Assembly: GCF_003985145.1 (NCBI RefSeq)
Contig: NZ_ML133539.1
Location: 1-64,000, forward strand
DNA length: 64,000 nt
Origin: Rhizobium anhuiense
GTDB taxonomy: Bacteria; Pseudomonadota; Alphaproteobacteria; Rhizobiales; Rhizobiaceae
Reading direction: 5' to 3'
This document shows positions 17,638-27,167 of this stretch, piece by piece. Position 1 is the stretch's first letter, and the number at the start of each line of letters is the position of its first letter. Under the pieces are notes generated by a model that was not told where the DNA came from, ran no database searches, and saw nothing but the letters and a program-made list of their open reading frames with translations. A program made the translations under genes and the position numbers.

Positions 17638-18279
17638 ATGCCCCGGACGAAGACGAAAACCAAGGAAGGCGATGATCCCGAGCTGATCAGGGAGTGGTCA
17701 CTTCCCGTGGAGGCGACGCTCGGATCGGCTGTAAGGGTGAAGGGAATCCTGCAGGAAATCCGGTCTCGCCTGCCTCCCGCAGTCAGGAAGTCGCTGGATA
17801 TGCAGTCGAGCGGGCTTACCCTCGTCATGCCAGAGATTTCCAAGACTGCGTTCCGCGCGACCTCGTCGATGGTGTCCGACGCGCTCCGGGAGATCTCAGG
17901 CCTTCCCATCATCCCTCGCGAGATTGAGGACATTCTGGGGATTACGGCTTCTGAGAGGAAGCGGTGGTTGGAGGACGGCCGTCTCCCAAGCGCTGGAACT
18001 CGAACCGTCAGGCTTCAGGGCCGAGCGCGGCGGATCACCTTCCACATATTCGATCCGCGGGTTGTCGAAGACCTGCTCGATCGCGGTGCCGTGGAGGAAT
18101 GGCGCGAGGAAGACGCGGCGGCGAAGGCAGAAAACCGGAAGCGTGCTGCATACCAGGCGAAGCTGACGCGTTCGCTGAAGAGAAAGGAGAACGTCAAAGC
18201 GGCTGATCCGATCGCTGACGATGCTGCAACCGGGTTGAGCGGCTGGGAAGAGTTCGGGAGCGAAGGCCTGCTGCGGTAG
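17638..18279 (+). CDS. Hypothetical protein
   Basis: I do not recognise this 213-residue protein. The frame is open back to 17137, but the protein-like part begins at the ATG at 17638 (MPRTKTKTKEGDDPELIREW). A central segment (GITASERKRWLEDGRLPSAG, then TVRLQGRARRITFHIFDPRVV) resembles a helix-turn-helix followed by a short beta wing. A long charged helix follows (EEWREEDAAAKAENRKRAAY). DNA binding is possible but unproven. It lies downstream of the Ku operon on the same strand. Confidence 0.55.
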   Translation: MPRTKTKTKEGDDPELIREWSLPVEATLGSAVRVKGILQEIRSRLPPAVRKSLDMQSSGLTLVMPEISKTAFRATSSMVSDALREISGLPIIPREIEDILGITASERKRWLEDGRLPSAGTRTVRLQGRARRITFHIFDPRVVEDLLDRGAVEEWREEDAAAKAENRKRAAYQAKLTRSLKRKENVKAADPIADDAATGLSGWEEFGSEGLLR

Positions 18280-18473
18280 GATTGATGGTCGCCGCCTCGG
18301 CGAATGACCGCTGGAGGTACCGTACTTGGTAAGGAACGTTGGTTGCCACCCACGTTGCGATATGGTGTGATCGGAAAGCACAACGATGCTGTTAGGAGCT
18401 GGTGTGACGGCGATACGCGCGACCTGAATGGCCGTGTGACGGTCCATTCTTGGCGGAGGGAGGATGGCGAGCC

Positions 18474-19280
18474 ATGGAAACAGCAGAACTACGATATAAT
18501 TGGGCTGATCCCGACGTCTACGAGACATTCATAGGGCGCTGGAGCGAACATCTGGCAAGCCCATTTCTCAGCCGTGCCAATGTTGCTCGGGGCGATCGCG
18601 TGCTCGATGTAGCATGTGGGACGGGAGTGTTGTCGAAAGCACTGGCCGAGGCGGGAGCGCATGTGATCGGTGTTGACGTATCGGAGGGATACCTGGAAGG
18701 AGCTCGTCGTCGACGATCCCACCCCAATATCGCATATGAACATGGCGATGTTCGGCAACTGCGGTTCGACGCCAATTCTTTCGATGCGGCAGTTTCCACC
18801 TTGGCCTTGGACGTTATCCCGGAAATTGAACAGGTAGTTGCCGAGATGAAGCGCGTGACCCGTCCAGGCGGCGTGGTCGCGTCCGCTGTTACTCAGTTCT
18901 TTGGTGGCATGCCCGCCTTCGACCTCGTCATTAACATCGGCGCCGTGCTTGAGACCGACTTCGCAAGGCTGAGATCCATGCGGGCGGGGCGCCAGCTCTT
19001 CTGGCCGGATGGTCAGGCGACGTTGTGGCGGAAGATCGGCCTCGTTGACGTGACTGAGATTCCTATTGTCGTGGATTGCGAGTATGCGTCCTTCGCGGAC
19101 TATTGGGCCACCTTCACCGCCGGCCCAGGCAGCACCACAAGCACATTGATGGCACTTTCTGACGACGCTCACGGTTCGATCGAACAGCATGTTCGTGCTG
19201 GGTATCTGGTTGGATTGCCCGATGGACCCCGGTCATTTCCTATGATGTTCCGTATCGTGCGTGGCTTGGTCCCAGCTTGA
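18474..19280 (+). CDS. Class I SAM-dependent methyltransferase
   Basis: This is a 268-residue small-molecule-type methyltransferase. SAM motif I is VLDVACGTGVLSKAL (from about residue 43), motif II is VIGVDVSEGYLEGAR, a post-motif acid appears in YEHGDVRQLRF, and motif III is MKRVTRPGGVVASAV. The ATG at 18474 follows a purine-rich GGAGGGAGG stretch and puts the Rossmann core at the usual distance from the N-terminus. The substrate cannot be told from the sequence. It stands alone, convergent with dnaE2. Confidence 0.82.
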   Translation: METAELRYNWADPDVYETFIGRWSEHLASPFLSRANVARGDRVLDVACGTGVLSKALAEAGAHVIGVDVSEGYLEGARRRRSHPNIAYEHGDVRQLRFDANSFDAAVSTLALDVIPEIEQVVAEMKRVTRPGGVVASAVTQFFGGMPAFDLVINIGAVLETDFARLRSMRAGRQLFWPDGQATLWRKIGLVDVTEIPIVVDCEYASFADYWATFTAGPGSTTSTLMALSDDAHGSIEQHVRAGYLVGLPDGPRSFPMMFRIVRGLVPA

Positions 19281-19340
19281 CACTGGAGAGCACGCATTGG
19301 GGCCTGCGCCGGCCCGGTGTAAGCGGCACGATCGCTCCTC

Positions 19341-19357
19341 GGCAGCCGAAAGCTGCC
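19341..19357. terminator. Hairpin between convergent genes
   Basis: GGCAGC-CGAAA-GCTGCC forms a perfect 6-base stem between the ends of the methyltransferase and dnaE2. No T-run follows on either strand, so it would be a weak or Rho-assisted terminator. Confidence 0.35.
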
Positions 19358-19429
19358 AGGCCGCAGACGGCCCGAGTTCGGGCAGTGCGCCAAGTACGGC
19401 CAACGTCCCCCTCGTTGGCGCCAAGCTGC

Positions 19430-22400
19430 CTAATGGAAATTCCTGCCCTTCACCTTCAGCGTGTCGATATGCAGATCTCTGACAAAGATATCTCGCGGAT
19501 GCGGCGGCACTGGCTTCGGCCTGTCCCGTGAATCTGGACTGCCCGGCGAGCCATGCGCGAACTCGTCTCCCCTGCCCGTCGGCAACTTGAATTCGCTGTC
19601 GCGATCGGCCAGACCCGACAGATCGCCAGAGAGGTCGAAGAGCTGCTGTGCAACGAGGTGTACGACATCCCCTTCTCGTTGAATCCGGCCATTGATGGCC
19701 ATCATGGATGATCCCAGCACGATGCGGCGGCGCTTTTCAAACAGCGAAGGCCACACCACCAAGTTCGCCGGCCCCGTCTCGTCCTCGATGGTGATGAACA
19801 TGACCCCCTTTGCCGATCCTGGCATCTGTCTCACCAGGACGAGTCCCGCCGTCATCAGCCAGCGACCATCGCGCGCGTTCATGGCCTCTGAGCAGGTGAC
19901 GATGTTTCGCTCCTGCAGGTCGCGGCGAAGGAACGTGATCGGATGCTCGCGGAGGGTTAGGCCGACGTGGCTGTAGTCTTGGACAACGTTGTGCCCTTCG
20001 GTCATCTGCCGCAGATGGACTTGCGGCTCCTGTTGTTCGGGGATCACCCTGGCCTCGCGCTCGGCAGCGGCAGCAAACAGCGGCAGGGGCTCGTCACGGA
20101 GCCCCTTGATGGCCCAGATTGTCTCGCGCCGCTGAAGTTTCATTGATGGTAGGAACGCGTCCGCCTCCGCGAGCTGGTTCAGAGCTTCGGTAGGCACGCT
20201 CGCCCGCCGCCAGACATCATCGACGCTTTCGAACTCCCGGTCCATGCGAGCCGCCACGATCCGCGCCGCATCTGCTACTGCCAGTCCCTTGACCATTCGC
20301 ATACCGAGCCGCACGGCATGATCGTCCCGATCGCCGATGGGCTCGAGCGTGCAGTCCCACCGGGATTTATTGATGCAGACCGGGCGGACCTCCACGCCGT
20401 GATTTTTGGCATCGCCGACGATCTGCGCCGCCGCATAAAACCCCATCGGCTGCGAGTTCAGCAGCGCCGCGCAGAAGACGTCCGGGAAGTGACACTTCAC
20501 GTAGTTGCTCGCATAGGCGATGAGCGCAAACGAAGCGGCATGGCTCTCCGGAAAACCGTAGCTGCCGAATCCTTCGAGCTGACCAAAGGTCTTCTCCGAG
20601 AATTCTGGTGAGTAGCCGTTTTTGATCATCCCCGAAACCAGCTTGTCCTTGAATCTGGATACGCCGCCCGTGAACTTGAAAGTTGCCATGCTCTTCCTGA
20701 GCTGGTCGGCCTCGCCACCCGTGAACCCGGCGCAGACCATGGCGACCTTCATGGCGCTTTCCTGAAAAAGCGGGACCCCCAACGTCCTGCCAAGAACCGC
20801 TTCCAGTTCCGGTGTCGGATATTCAGGTTTCTCCTTGCCTTCGCGCCGACGAAGATAGGGGTGCACCATGTTGCCCTGGATCGGGCCGGGCCGGACAATC
20901 GCAACCTGTATGACGAGGTCATAAAAGGTCTCTGGCTTCAGACGCGGTAGCATTGACATCTGCGCCCGGCTCTCGATCTGGAAGGTTCCCAGCGTGTCGG
21001 CCTTGCGGATCATCGCATATGTCGCCGGATCCTCCTGAGGGATCTTCGCAAGGTCGAGATCCTCATCCTTGTGTTCGCGGATCAGGTCGAATGCCTTGTT
21101 CATGCACGTCAGCATCCCAAGCGCGAGCACGTCCACCTTCATGAATTTGAGCGCCTCCACGTCGTCCTTGTCCCACTCGATGATCTGTCGATCCTTCATC
21201 GTGGCGGGTTCGATGGGAACCAGGTCGTCTAGTCGGTCATGGGTGAGGACGAAGCCGCCGGGGTGCTGCCCAAGATGGCGGGGGGCTCCCATGAGTTGCC
21301 GGGCGAGCTTCAGCGTGAGCGCCAGACGACGATCGTTGGGATTGAGATTGAGTTCCCTGATGTTCCGATCAGGCAGTTCTTCGGACCACGACCACATCCC
21401 GGATGACAGAGCCTTGATCACGTCCTCGGGCAGACCCAGGGCTTTACCAACGTCCCTGATCGCACCTTTTGCCCGGTAGCGGGTTACCGTCGAGCAGAGA
21501 GCAGCCTTGTCCTTGCCGTAGGTCTTGTAAATCCACTGTATGACCTGCTCGCGGCGTTCGTGCTCGAAGTCCACGTCGATGTCAGGCGGCTCGTCTCGCT
21601 CCCTCGATACGAAGCGCTCGAACAGCAGGTCATTCGTCTCCGGGTCGATGCTGGTGATGCCGAGGATGTAGCAGATGGCAGAGTTCGCGGCCGATCCCCG
21701 CCCCTGGCACAGAATACCCTCCGAGCGGGCGAACTTCACGATCGAGAAGACCGTCAGGAAGTATGGCGCGTATTTCATCTCCTTGATCAGATCGAGTTCA
21801 TGCTTGACCGCCCGGAGCACCTTCCGTGGCAGGCCTTCCGGATATCGATCCGGAATGCATGCGCGGACATAGTGCTCGAGCGACTGCTGGGCAGTCATGC
21901 CGGGGACAATCGCTTCCTCTGGATACTGATAGGTCAGCTCCTCAAGCGAGAACTTGCAGCGTTCGACGATCTCCATGGTGCGGGCAAGCGCGTCCGGGTA
22001 GCGCGGGAACAGGCGCCCCATCTCCTCCGGCGGCTTGAGGTATCGGTCTGCATGGCGCTCGCGCTCGAAACCTACCTCGTCGATTGTCGTGTTGTTGCGG
22101 ATGCAGGTGACGACATCCTGAAGCTGACGGCGGCTGGGTTCGTGAAACAACACGTCATTGGTGACGACGGTGCGAACCTTGAACTTCGAGGCGAGGTTCG
22201 AAATCTCATGCAGACGCAATTGATCGTTTGGCCGGCGGCGGAGCGCGAGCGAGACGTAGGCCCGATTGCCGAAGATCTCCGACATCTTCCTGAGCTGGAC
22301 TGCACAGGTCTCGTCCGGGAGATCCGGCACCAGGATCCCGATGAGGCCGTGCGCGTACAGGCCAACGTCATCGAGGTGAAGGATGCAGTTATTCTTCCCG

Positions 22401-22696
22401 CCCCTACCCTTGCCGAGCGTGATGAGGCGCGTCAGTCGCGAGTACGCCGCCCTGTTCGTCGGGAAGACGAGGATCGACATCCCGTCCTGCAAATCCAACC
22501 GACACCCGACTACAAGTCGGACGCCCGTTGCGCGCGACGCTTCCAGGGCGCGCACGATCCCTGCGAGGCTGTTGCGGTCGACGACCCCTAGGGCATCAAT
22601 TCCAAGCTCCTTGGCGGTCGCGAACAACTCATCGGCGCTGCTTGCGCCCCGAAGGAAGCTGAAATGGGTCGTGACCTGGAGCTCGGCGTACTTCAT
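19430..22696 (-). CDS. dnaE2: Error-prone DNA polymerase DnaE2 (ImuC)
   Basis: This C-family polymerase (1088 residues) performs damage-induced mutagenic synthesis with ImuA and ImuB. The ATG at 22696 overlaps the imuB stop as ATGA and begins MKYAELQVTTHFSFLRGA, the usual DnaE2 N-terminus with its degenerate PHP domain. The polymerase aspartates are in PPDIDVDFEHERRE (near 366-378). HHH and finger regions follow, and an OB-fold is seen near 950-990 (GSAKGVMFITIEDETGPANL). It is the last gene of an imuA-imuB-dnaE2 operon behind an SOS box. Length and order match the standard mutasome cassette of alphaproteobacteria. Confidence 0.97.
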   Translation of the reverse strand: MKYAELQVTTHFSFLRGASSADELFATAKELGIDALGVVDRNSLAGIVRALEASRATGVRLVVGCRLDLQDGMSILVFPTNRAAYSRLTRLITLGKGRGGKNNCILHLDDVGLYAHGLIGILVPDLPDETCAVQLRKMSEIFGNRAYVSLALRRRPNDQLRLHEISNLASKFKVRTVVTNDVLFHEPSRRQLQDVVTCIRNNTTIDEVGFERERHADRYLKPPEEMGRLFPRYPDALARTMEIVERCKFSLEELTYQYPEEAIVPGMTAQQSLEHYVRACIPDRYPEGLPRKVLRAVKHELDLIKEMKYAPYFLTVFSIVKFARSEGILCQGRGSAANSAICYILGITSIDPETNDLLFERFVSRERDEPPDIDVDFEHERREQVIQWIYKTYGKDKAALCSTVTRYRAKGAIRDVGKALGLPEDVIKALSSGMWSWSEELPDRNIRELNLNPNDRRLALTLKLARQLMGAPRHLGQHPGGFVLTHDRLDDLVPIEPATMKDRQIIEWDKDDVEALKFMKVDVLALGMLTCMNKAFDLIREHKDEDLDLAKIPQEDPATYAMIRKADTLGTFQIESRAQMSMLPRLKPETFYDLVIQVAIVRPGPIQGNMVHPYLRRREGKEKPEYPTPELEAVLGRTLGVPLFQESAMKVAMVCAGFTGGEADQLRKSMATFKFTGGVSRFKDKLVSGMIKNGYSPEFSEKTFGQLEGFGSYGFPESHAASFALIAYASNYVKCHFPDVFCAALLNSQPMGFYAAAQIVGDAKNHGVEVRPVCINKSRWDCTLEPIGDRDDHAVRLGMRMVKGLAVADAARIVAARMDREFESVDDVWRRASVPTEALNQLAEADAFLPSMKLQRRETIWAIKGLRDEPLPLFAAAAEREARVIPEQQEPQVHLRQMTEGHNVVQDYSHVGLTLREHPITFLRRDLQERNIVTCSEAMNARDGRWLMTAGLVLVRQMPGSAKGVMFITIEDETGPANLVVWPSLFEKRRRIVLGSSMMAINGRIQREGDVVHLVAQQLFDLSGDLSGLADRDSEFKLPTGRGDEFAHGSPGSPDSRDRPKPVPPHPRDIFVRDLHIDTLKVKGRNFH

Positions 22697-24204
22697 GCGA
22701 AGATCCCGTGAATGAACCACTTGTGGGAACCAGTCTCTGGATCGATGCCGTCGCCGGAGCGGAACACCCAATAGCGCTCGCCAAGCTCGTTCTCGATAAC
22801 AAAATAATCGCGGACGGCGTCGAGCTCGCTGTCGCGCCTCCACCATTCTCCGAACACGCGCTCCGGGCCATCTGCGCGCTTCACCTTGTGCGTCTTGCCA
22901 CGCCACGTGATGCTTCGGGGCGGATGGTCGGGCAGAAGGGCGATGGCGGTGATGTGGTCCGGGCGGTCAAGCAGCCGGACGGGTCTCCGCCAATGATGAC
23001 TCCAGCTCTCCTCGATGTCGGCAGCCGCTGGAGCTACCCGGGCGACGCTGCGTTCCGGGACATCCGATGCCAAGGGTGCGACCCGGTAGACCCGCTGGCC
23101 GCGGTTGCCCAGTATGTCGATCAGCGGGGTGATGTCGGTCATATCCTCGTCGACCAGCGAAGACGATTTCTGCTCCTCCTCAAGCGGCTCCGAAAGAATG
23201 GCAATGAGCGTCAGCCTCTCAATACCGAAGCCCGGCTCGATCTTCTCGGTGCGGTCCCTGAACAGCTTCGTCAGCCATGCGACATCGCGCGCGGGCTTGG
23301 CGGTGCCGGCACGGATCGCCTGTCGGGTGCCGTCGACCTTCTCGACAACGAGATCGGTGCAGCGGACACCGAGACCCTTCTTCTGCAGTTCTGCGACGAG
23401 CTGGACGACAAGATGTCCGACATACTTGTTGATGGTCTCAGCCGCTCCGATCGGCTCTGCAAAAGCTCGGGAGACCTCCACCTGTTCAGGATCGCGAATG
23501 GGATCGATGGGTTCGGAAAGGCGGCCAAACATCTGGTCGAGCCGCCGCCCGATCTCCGGGCCAAATCGAAGCGCGAGTGGAGCGCGGGCCGTGTTCGCAA
23601 GCTCGCCGATCGCTTGGAAGCCAAGCGTCCGCAGATCGCTGACGATCTTCTCCGGAAGTCGGAGCAATGAGATCGGAAGCCGCTCGACCGCCCTGGCAGT
23701 CTCGCCACGGGGTACGTTGACAGTCTCGCGGTTGATCGCACGGGCGCAGGCGTGAGCCGCTCCCCAGGTATCCGCCACGGCGACACGAGCAGTCAGCCCC
23801 TTCGCGCGGCACTGATTGGCGACGCGACTGAGCATTGGCTCCTCCCCACCCTGCAGGTGGTCGGCGCCCTCCGTGTCCATGACGATGCCATCGATGCCAT
23901 CAACGGCGACGATCGGGGAGTAGACGGTCAGCGCCCACAGCGCAATGCGTTCAAGCGCAGCAGCGTCGGCGGCAGGATCCGCTTCGACCAGCATCAGGTT
24001 GCGGAAGATCGCCTGAGCCTTCGCCGCAGCCATCCCTGTCCGCACTCCGACCTTCCTCGCGGCATCATCCGCCGCGGCAACCCAGCGCTTGGAGCCGGAC
24101 TTCGCGATGACCGCAATTGCGTGCTCAGGCGGAATAGAGGGATCGGCGCGACGTATTCGATCCGTCGCCAGATCCGGGAGATAGATGGATACGACCCTTG
24201 TCAT
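22693..24204 (-). CDS. imuB: ImuB, Y-family polymerase-like mutasome protein
   Basis: ImuB is a Y-family polymerase relative that lacks polymerase activity and links DnaE2 and ImuA to the beta clamp. The start at 24204 (MTRVVSIYLPDLATDRIRR) is the family's usual N-terminus; the frame is open a further 13 codons upstream. The 503 residues show the Y-family palm (WALTVYSPIVAVDGIDGIVMD), a thumb-like helix-hairpin-helix (RTLGFQAIGELANTARAPL) and a little finger. The catalytic Asp-Glu pair of active Y polymerases is not evident, as expected for ImuB. It overlaps imuA by about 80 bases and dnaE2 by 4. Confidence 0.94.
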   Translation of the reverse strand: MTRVVSIYLPDLATDRIRRADPSIPPEHAIAVIAKSGSKRWVAAADDAARKVGVRTGMAAAKAQAIFRNLMLVEADPAADAAALERIALWALTVYSPIVAVDGIDGIVMDTEGADHLQGGEEPMLSRVANQCRAKGLTARVAVADTWGAAHACARAINRETVNVPRGETARAVERLPISLLRLPEKIVSDLRTLGFQAIGELANTARAPLALRFGPEIGRRLDQMFGRLSEPIDPIRDPEQVEVSRAFAEPIGAAETINKYVGHLVVQLVAELQKKGLGVRCTDLVVEKVDGTRQAIRAGTAKPARDVAWLTKLFRDRTEKIEPGFGIERLTLIAILSEPLEEEQKSSSLVDEDMTDITPLIDILGNRGQRVYRVAPLASDVPERSVARVAPAAADIEESWSHHWRRPVRLLDRPDHITAIALLPDHPPRSITWRGKTHKVKRADGPERVFGEWWRRDSELDAVRDYFVIENELGERYWVFRSGDGIDPETGSHKWFIHGIFA

Positions 24205-24877
24205 CGCAGGCTCCAATTTCAAACTCAGCACACTCGCCCGCACGCGATCTCATCAATTCAAGCAGCCACCTTGCCCTTCCCACGCCGGGAACCGGGAGAT
24301 CCTCTGACGGCAGCACACTGACCCGCCATCTCGTCGTCGACGCCGTCGGTTGGCCGAAATCATTCACCTCCGTTTGTCGCCGCCAGCGTCTTACCGCGAT
24401 CGCCATCGTGCCAGTCTTCTCCGCCGCGAGCTGCAGACGACGCGAAGCCGTCATCGGGAGGCGAACGAGTTCACCAACGACCGCACCCAGACCTCCGTAG
24501 GAAAGACATTCCTCCATGCTCGCGAGTACGTCCTCCTCCTTGTCGCCTTCGACGAATACGACCCGCTTCGGATGAAGACCCGCCTGCGCCAGCGCTGGCA
24601 TAAAAAGGTCGGGTCTCGTGAGGCACCAGACGATCTGTCCCTTCGTGCGAGCCGCTACCCCTGCAGCGAAGAGGGCTGCGGCGGAACCGTCCACGGTGCC
24701 CGAGCCGCCTCCCGCGAATTCATGCAGTGCGCCGTGAGCGAGGCCACCTCCCGGCAGCACGGCGTCGATCTCGGGCACACCGAAGGGCAGGCAACCTGCT
24801 CGCTTCGCTATGCCGCCGCTGAGAGCAGCGATGCGTTCGCGCAGGTCAGCGAGGACTTGCTCGCGGGCAGCCGACAT
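24125..24877 (-). CDS. imuA: ImuA, RecA-like mutasome protein
   Basis: ImuA is a RecA-fold partner of the ImuB-DnaE2 mutasome. The chosen start (MSAAREQVLADLRERI, 250 residues) gives normal length; the frame reaches back to 24976, but that would place the SOS box inside the gene. Seen: LPFGVPEIDAVLPGGGLAHGALHEF, the RecA-like N-terminal signature, and TKGQIVWCLTRPDLFMPALAQAGL in the core. A Walker A consensus is absent, which is common in ImuA. The ATG lies about 65 bases downstream of the SOS box, and the tail overlaps imuB in another frame. Confidence 0.93.
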   Translation of the reverse strand: MSAAREQVLADLRERIAALSGGIAKRAGCLPFGVPEIDAVLPGGGLAHGALHEFAGGGSGTVDGSAAALFAAGVAARTKGQIVWCLTRPDLFMPALAQAGLHPKRVVFVEGDKEEDVLASMEECLSYGGLGAVVGELVRLPMTASRRLQLAAEKTGTMAIAVRRWRRQTEVNDFGQPTASTTRWRVSVLPSEDLPVPGVGRARWLLELMRSRAGECAEFEIGACDDKGRIHLSPGSGDGSNTSRRSLYSA

Positions 24878-24941
24878 CGTTTGCGAATTCCTTCCGAAAT
24901 CGCGATGAAAAGGGACGGCTTCATGCCGTGTTAATGCGAAT

Positions 24942-24956
24942 GTTCTCCGTATGTTC
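24942..24956 (-). promoter_or_regulatory. SOS box (LexA operator) of the imuA-imuB-dnaE2 operon
   Basis: GTTC-N7-GTTC (GTTCTCCGTATGTTC as read on the plus strand) matches the alphaproteobacterial LexA consensus exactly and lies 65-80 bases before the imuA start. LexA would repress the operon until DNA damage. Confidence 0.9.
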
Positions 24957-25153
24957 CTTTGCGAAGGCGACGTCAAGATGGGCTGACATAGGAATATCGT
25001 CTCGCAATTTCAGCGACACCTAAGATTCTCCCGATGAATCAGAGGCGTAGGCAAAGCCTGTAAGTCAGCGGCTTTTTTTAAAAAATATGAGGAAACGGAG
25101 TTGATGTATCCCCGCAATGTCTCCCAGCCCGCAGCCAACGGCGAAGCTGCTCG

Positions 25154-25366
25154 CTAGCTTTCTCGAAACCGAGCTACGAGATCAATCAGGACAGCGTCGG
25201 ATCCAAGACATTCGGCGCAGATGCCTAATGCATCTTCATCGAATTCGTCCTTGCTCCTCGATTGGCGACAGCAATCACACACGACTGCTCCCCGGCAGGA
25301 AAACCGCGGCGGAGCTATGATCTCAGCAGTCGGAATTGCCACCACGTGTTCTGGACGTTTTGGCAT
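25154..25366 (-). CDS. Small protein with CxxC pairs, possible zinc ribbon
   Basis: The 70-residue product starts MPKRPEHVVAIPTAEI behind a GAAGG site. VVCDCCRQSRSKDEF followed by ICAECLG supplies two Cys pairs spaced like a zinc ribbon. No family is recognised. It lies between imuA and the divergent SRAP gene. Confidence 0.5.
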   Translation of the reverse strand: MPKRPEHVVAIPTAEIIAPPRFSCRGAVVCDCCRQSRSKDEFDEDALGICAECLGSDAVLIDLVARFRES

Positions 25367-25493
25367 CGTAACCTTCAATAGAAGACGAGATGGAGGTCGG
25401 GGCATCTAGTTTCAAGATTTCGCTGGAGGCGCAGTTGGCAGTCATCGACGGGGCGGCTACGTTGCCATCCGGAACGACCGCGGAGTGGCTGAC

Positions 25494-26264
25494 GTGTGCA
25501 ATCTCTATCGCATGGAAGACAAGGACTGGGTCAGGAAATGGGCGATCGATGCCGAGAGCATGATCAACCTGATGCCTGCCTACCAGATGAACCCGGATCA
25601 GATGGGTCCAATCGTTCGAAACACGCCCGATGGCCGCAAGCTGCTCGTCCACGGTCGATGGGGCCTGCCCTCCCCCCTGTTCGTTCAGAAAAAGGCAGCC
25701 GAGGACCGCGCGGCCAAGCGGAGGGCAAAGGGCGAAGCGGTCGACCTCGACGAACTCATCCGGATGGAGCCAGACCGAGGCGTCACCAACGTACGGAAGC
25801 TCGATCTGCCGCACTGGAAGCGGTGGTTCGATGTGGGGCACAGGTGCATCGTCCCGGTGACGTCGTTTGCGGAGCCCGATCCCGCCAGCCAAGAACCCGG
25901 CGGCAAAATTCCGAACGCATGGTTCGGCCGAGACGAAAGCAAACCGCTCATGTTTTTTGCCGGAATCCACGTACCGCAGTGGAAGAGCGTCCGCAAAGTC
26001 AAAGACGGGCTGACAACTGACGACCTCTATGGATTCCTGACTACCGACCCGAATGATGTCGTCAGGCCGATCCATGAAAAGGCGATGCCCGTGCTGCTGC
26101 TGACCAAGGAGGAGACAGATATCTGGCTGTCCGCACCATGGGAAGACGCACGGCACCTTGCGCGCCCGGCGGCGAACGACGCGATAATGATTACGTCTCG
26201 TGAAGCGTACGGCTCCAGCGTCGTCTCCACGGAAGGGGAGACATTGCAGGCGAACTTTCTTTAG
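25494..26264 (+). CDS. SRAP-domain (HMCES/YedK-like) abasic-site protein
   Basis: SRAP proteins form a stable thiazolidine crosslink to abasic sites in single-stranded DNA through an N-terminal cysteine. The frame opens at 25485, but the GTG at 25494 must be the start because it gives MCNLYR, with Cys2 freed by Met removal. GGAG (25482-25485) stands 8 bases upstream. The family acid appears in RCIVPVTSFAEPD and the catalytic histidine in RPIHEKAMPVLLL. At 256 residues it is somewhat long, with a Lys/Arg-rich insert near 65-85 (KKAAEDRAAKRRAKGEA). Placement beside the mutasome operon fits the family's usual link to SOS genes. Confidence 0.93.
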   Translation: MCNLYRMEDKDWVRKWAIDAESMINLMPAYQMNPDQMGPIVRNTPDGRKLLVHGRWGLPSPLFVQKKAAEDRAAKRRAKGEAVDLDELIRMEPDRGVTNVRKLDLPHWKRWFDVGHRCIVPVTSFAEPDPASQEPGGKIPNAWFGRDESKPLMFFAGIHVPQWKSVRKVKDGLTTDDLYGFLTTDPNDVVRPIHEKAMPVLLLTKEETDIWLSAPWEDARHLARPAANDAIMITSREAYGSSVVSTEGETLQANFL

Positions 26265-26321
26265 CCAGCCTAGCGAACGCGTTTCGTGAGGCTGCGACGC
26301 TTCGGAAGCGGAGTCAGTGCC

Positions 26322-26834
26322 TCAGCAGGCTGCCTTTCGCTTTGATCGCGACGCCCTTGCTTCGCACGGAAGTTCGAACGTCCCGCGCCAGATGCCGGCA
26401 TGTGCGGATTCGGCAGCAATCTGATCTGCTCTGAAAGCGCCTTTCGAATATCGCACCCAGTCGACCGCCCAACCCTGTCGGACCATCCACGAATTCACGC
26501 TGGTCCCGTCCGCTCTGACGCAGTCGGCAACGACGCGGCGGTATCTGTCCGTGTTCCGCGCCTGACAACGGGTCGGGCGCGATTTCGCCAGGAAGTCATC
26601 TAAGGCGAAAGCCGCTTCCTTGCCACAACGGTAGGGCTTCCTGGCGGAGTCCTGGCATACCTGCCAACTCTCCGGCGCATCTACGCCATTCAGCCTGATC
26701 CGCCGGGCGGCGATCTCGATGGTGTCGCCATCGATAACCGACGCGCGGCCAAGCAGTTGCTCGGCTTCCGCCGGAATTGACATCGATACCCATGCGATCA
26801 GAAGGAGAAGCAGTAGACCAAGACGTTCGGGCAT
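26322..26834 (-). CDS. Secreted thermonuclease-family (SNase-like) nuclease
   Basis: A 170-residue protein with a signal peptide (hydrophobic 5-20, AEA-E cleavage) and a staphylococcal-nuclease OB-fold. Seen: VIDGDTIEI (calcium-binding aspartates, 33-41), RIRLNGVDAPES (catalytic Arg47 and Glu55), and TDRYRRVVADC with the second arginine near 99-100. Several cysteines (C60, C70, C90, C105) could pair as disulphides in the periplasm. This is the rhizobial short form, which usually degrades nucleic acid outside the cytoplasm. It is convergent with the SRAP gene. Confidence 0.88.
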   Translation of the reverse strand: MPERLGLLLLLLIAWVSMSIPAEAEQLLGRASVIDGDTIEIAARRIRLNGVDAPESWQVCQDSARKPYRCGKEAAFALDDFLAKSRPTRCQARNTDRYRRVVADCVRADGTSVNSWMVRQGWAVDWVRYSKGAFRADQIAAESAHAGIWRGTFELPCEARASRSKRKAAC

Positions 26835-26917
26835 GCGTCACACCAATATAGCTTCGTCGCCCCTCGCGGCGACCATCCTGTTCGTGGCCAATCCCACTCC
26901 CATTTGCATGTAGATCG

Positions 26918-26999
26918 TCATTGCGACGGCCTATCGTCCGCAAGGATTCGGACGAGGCGCTCCACCTCCCGACGGCGATTGGAGTCGCAGGTTAAGCCT
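26918..26999 (-). pseudogene. Remnant of an FtsH-like AAA protease gene (3' end)
   Basis: On the minus strand this piece reads NRRREVERLVRILADD and ends at a stop. It corresponds to IRRRREDVERLVRML at the C-terminus of the intact AAA protease at 45464. The nucleotide similarity (gacgaggcgctccacct and flanking bases) covers only about 60-80 bases. It is a scar of a second copy, between the thermonuclease and the aldo/keto reductase. Confidence 0.6.
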
Positions 27000-27167
27000 A
27001 GTAAGTTAAGGATCGGATTGATCACACGAGAGTAATCCTGTATGGGTATTGCGGGCATCAACCTGGCTTCCGGACCGAGATTGGAGGGAAGCGGCCTTGC
27101 CCCGGATGCCTGGCCAATCGATATCCGCGAGTGGGCTGAAGGTTGCCGAAATCCTGGAGCGCACGTT

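Noticed and set aside
21560..22591. 343-codon plus-strand frame inside dnaE2
   Set aside because: Antisense shadow of the polymerase gene.
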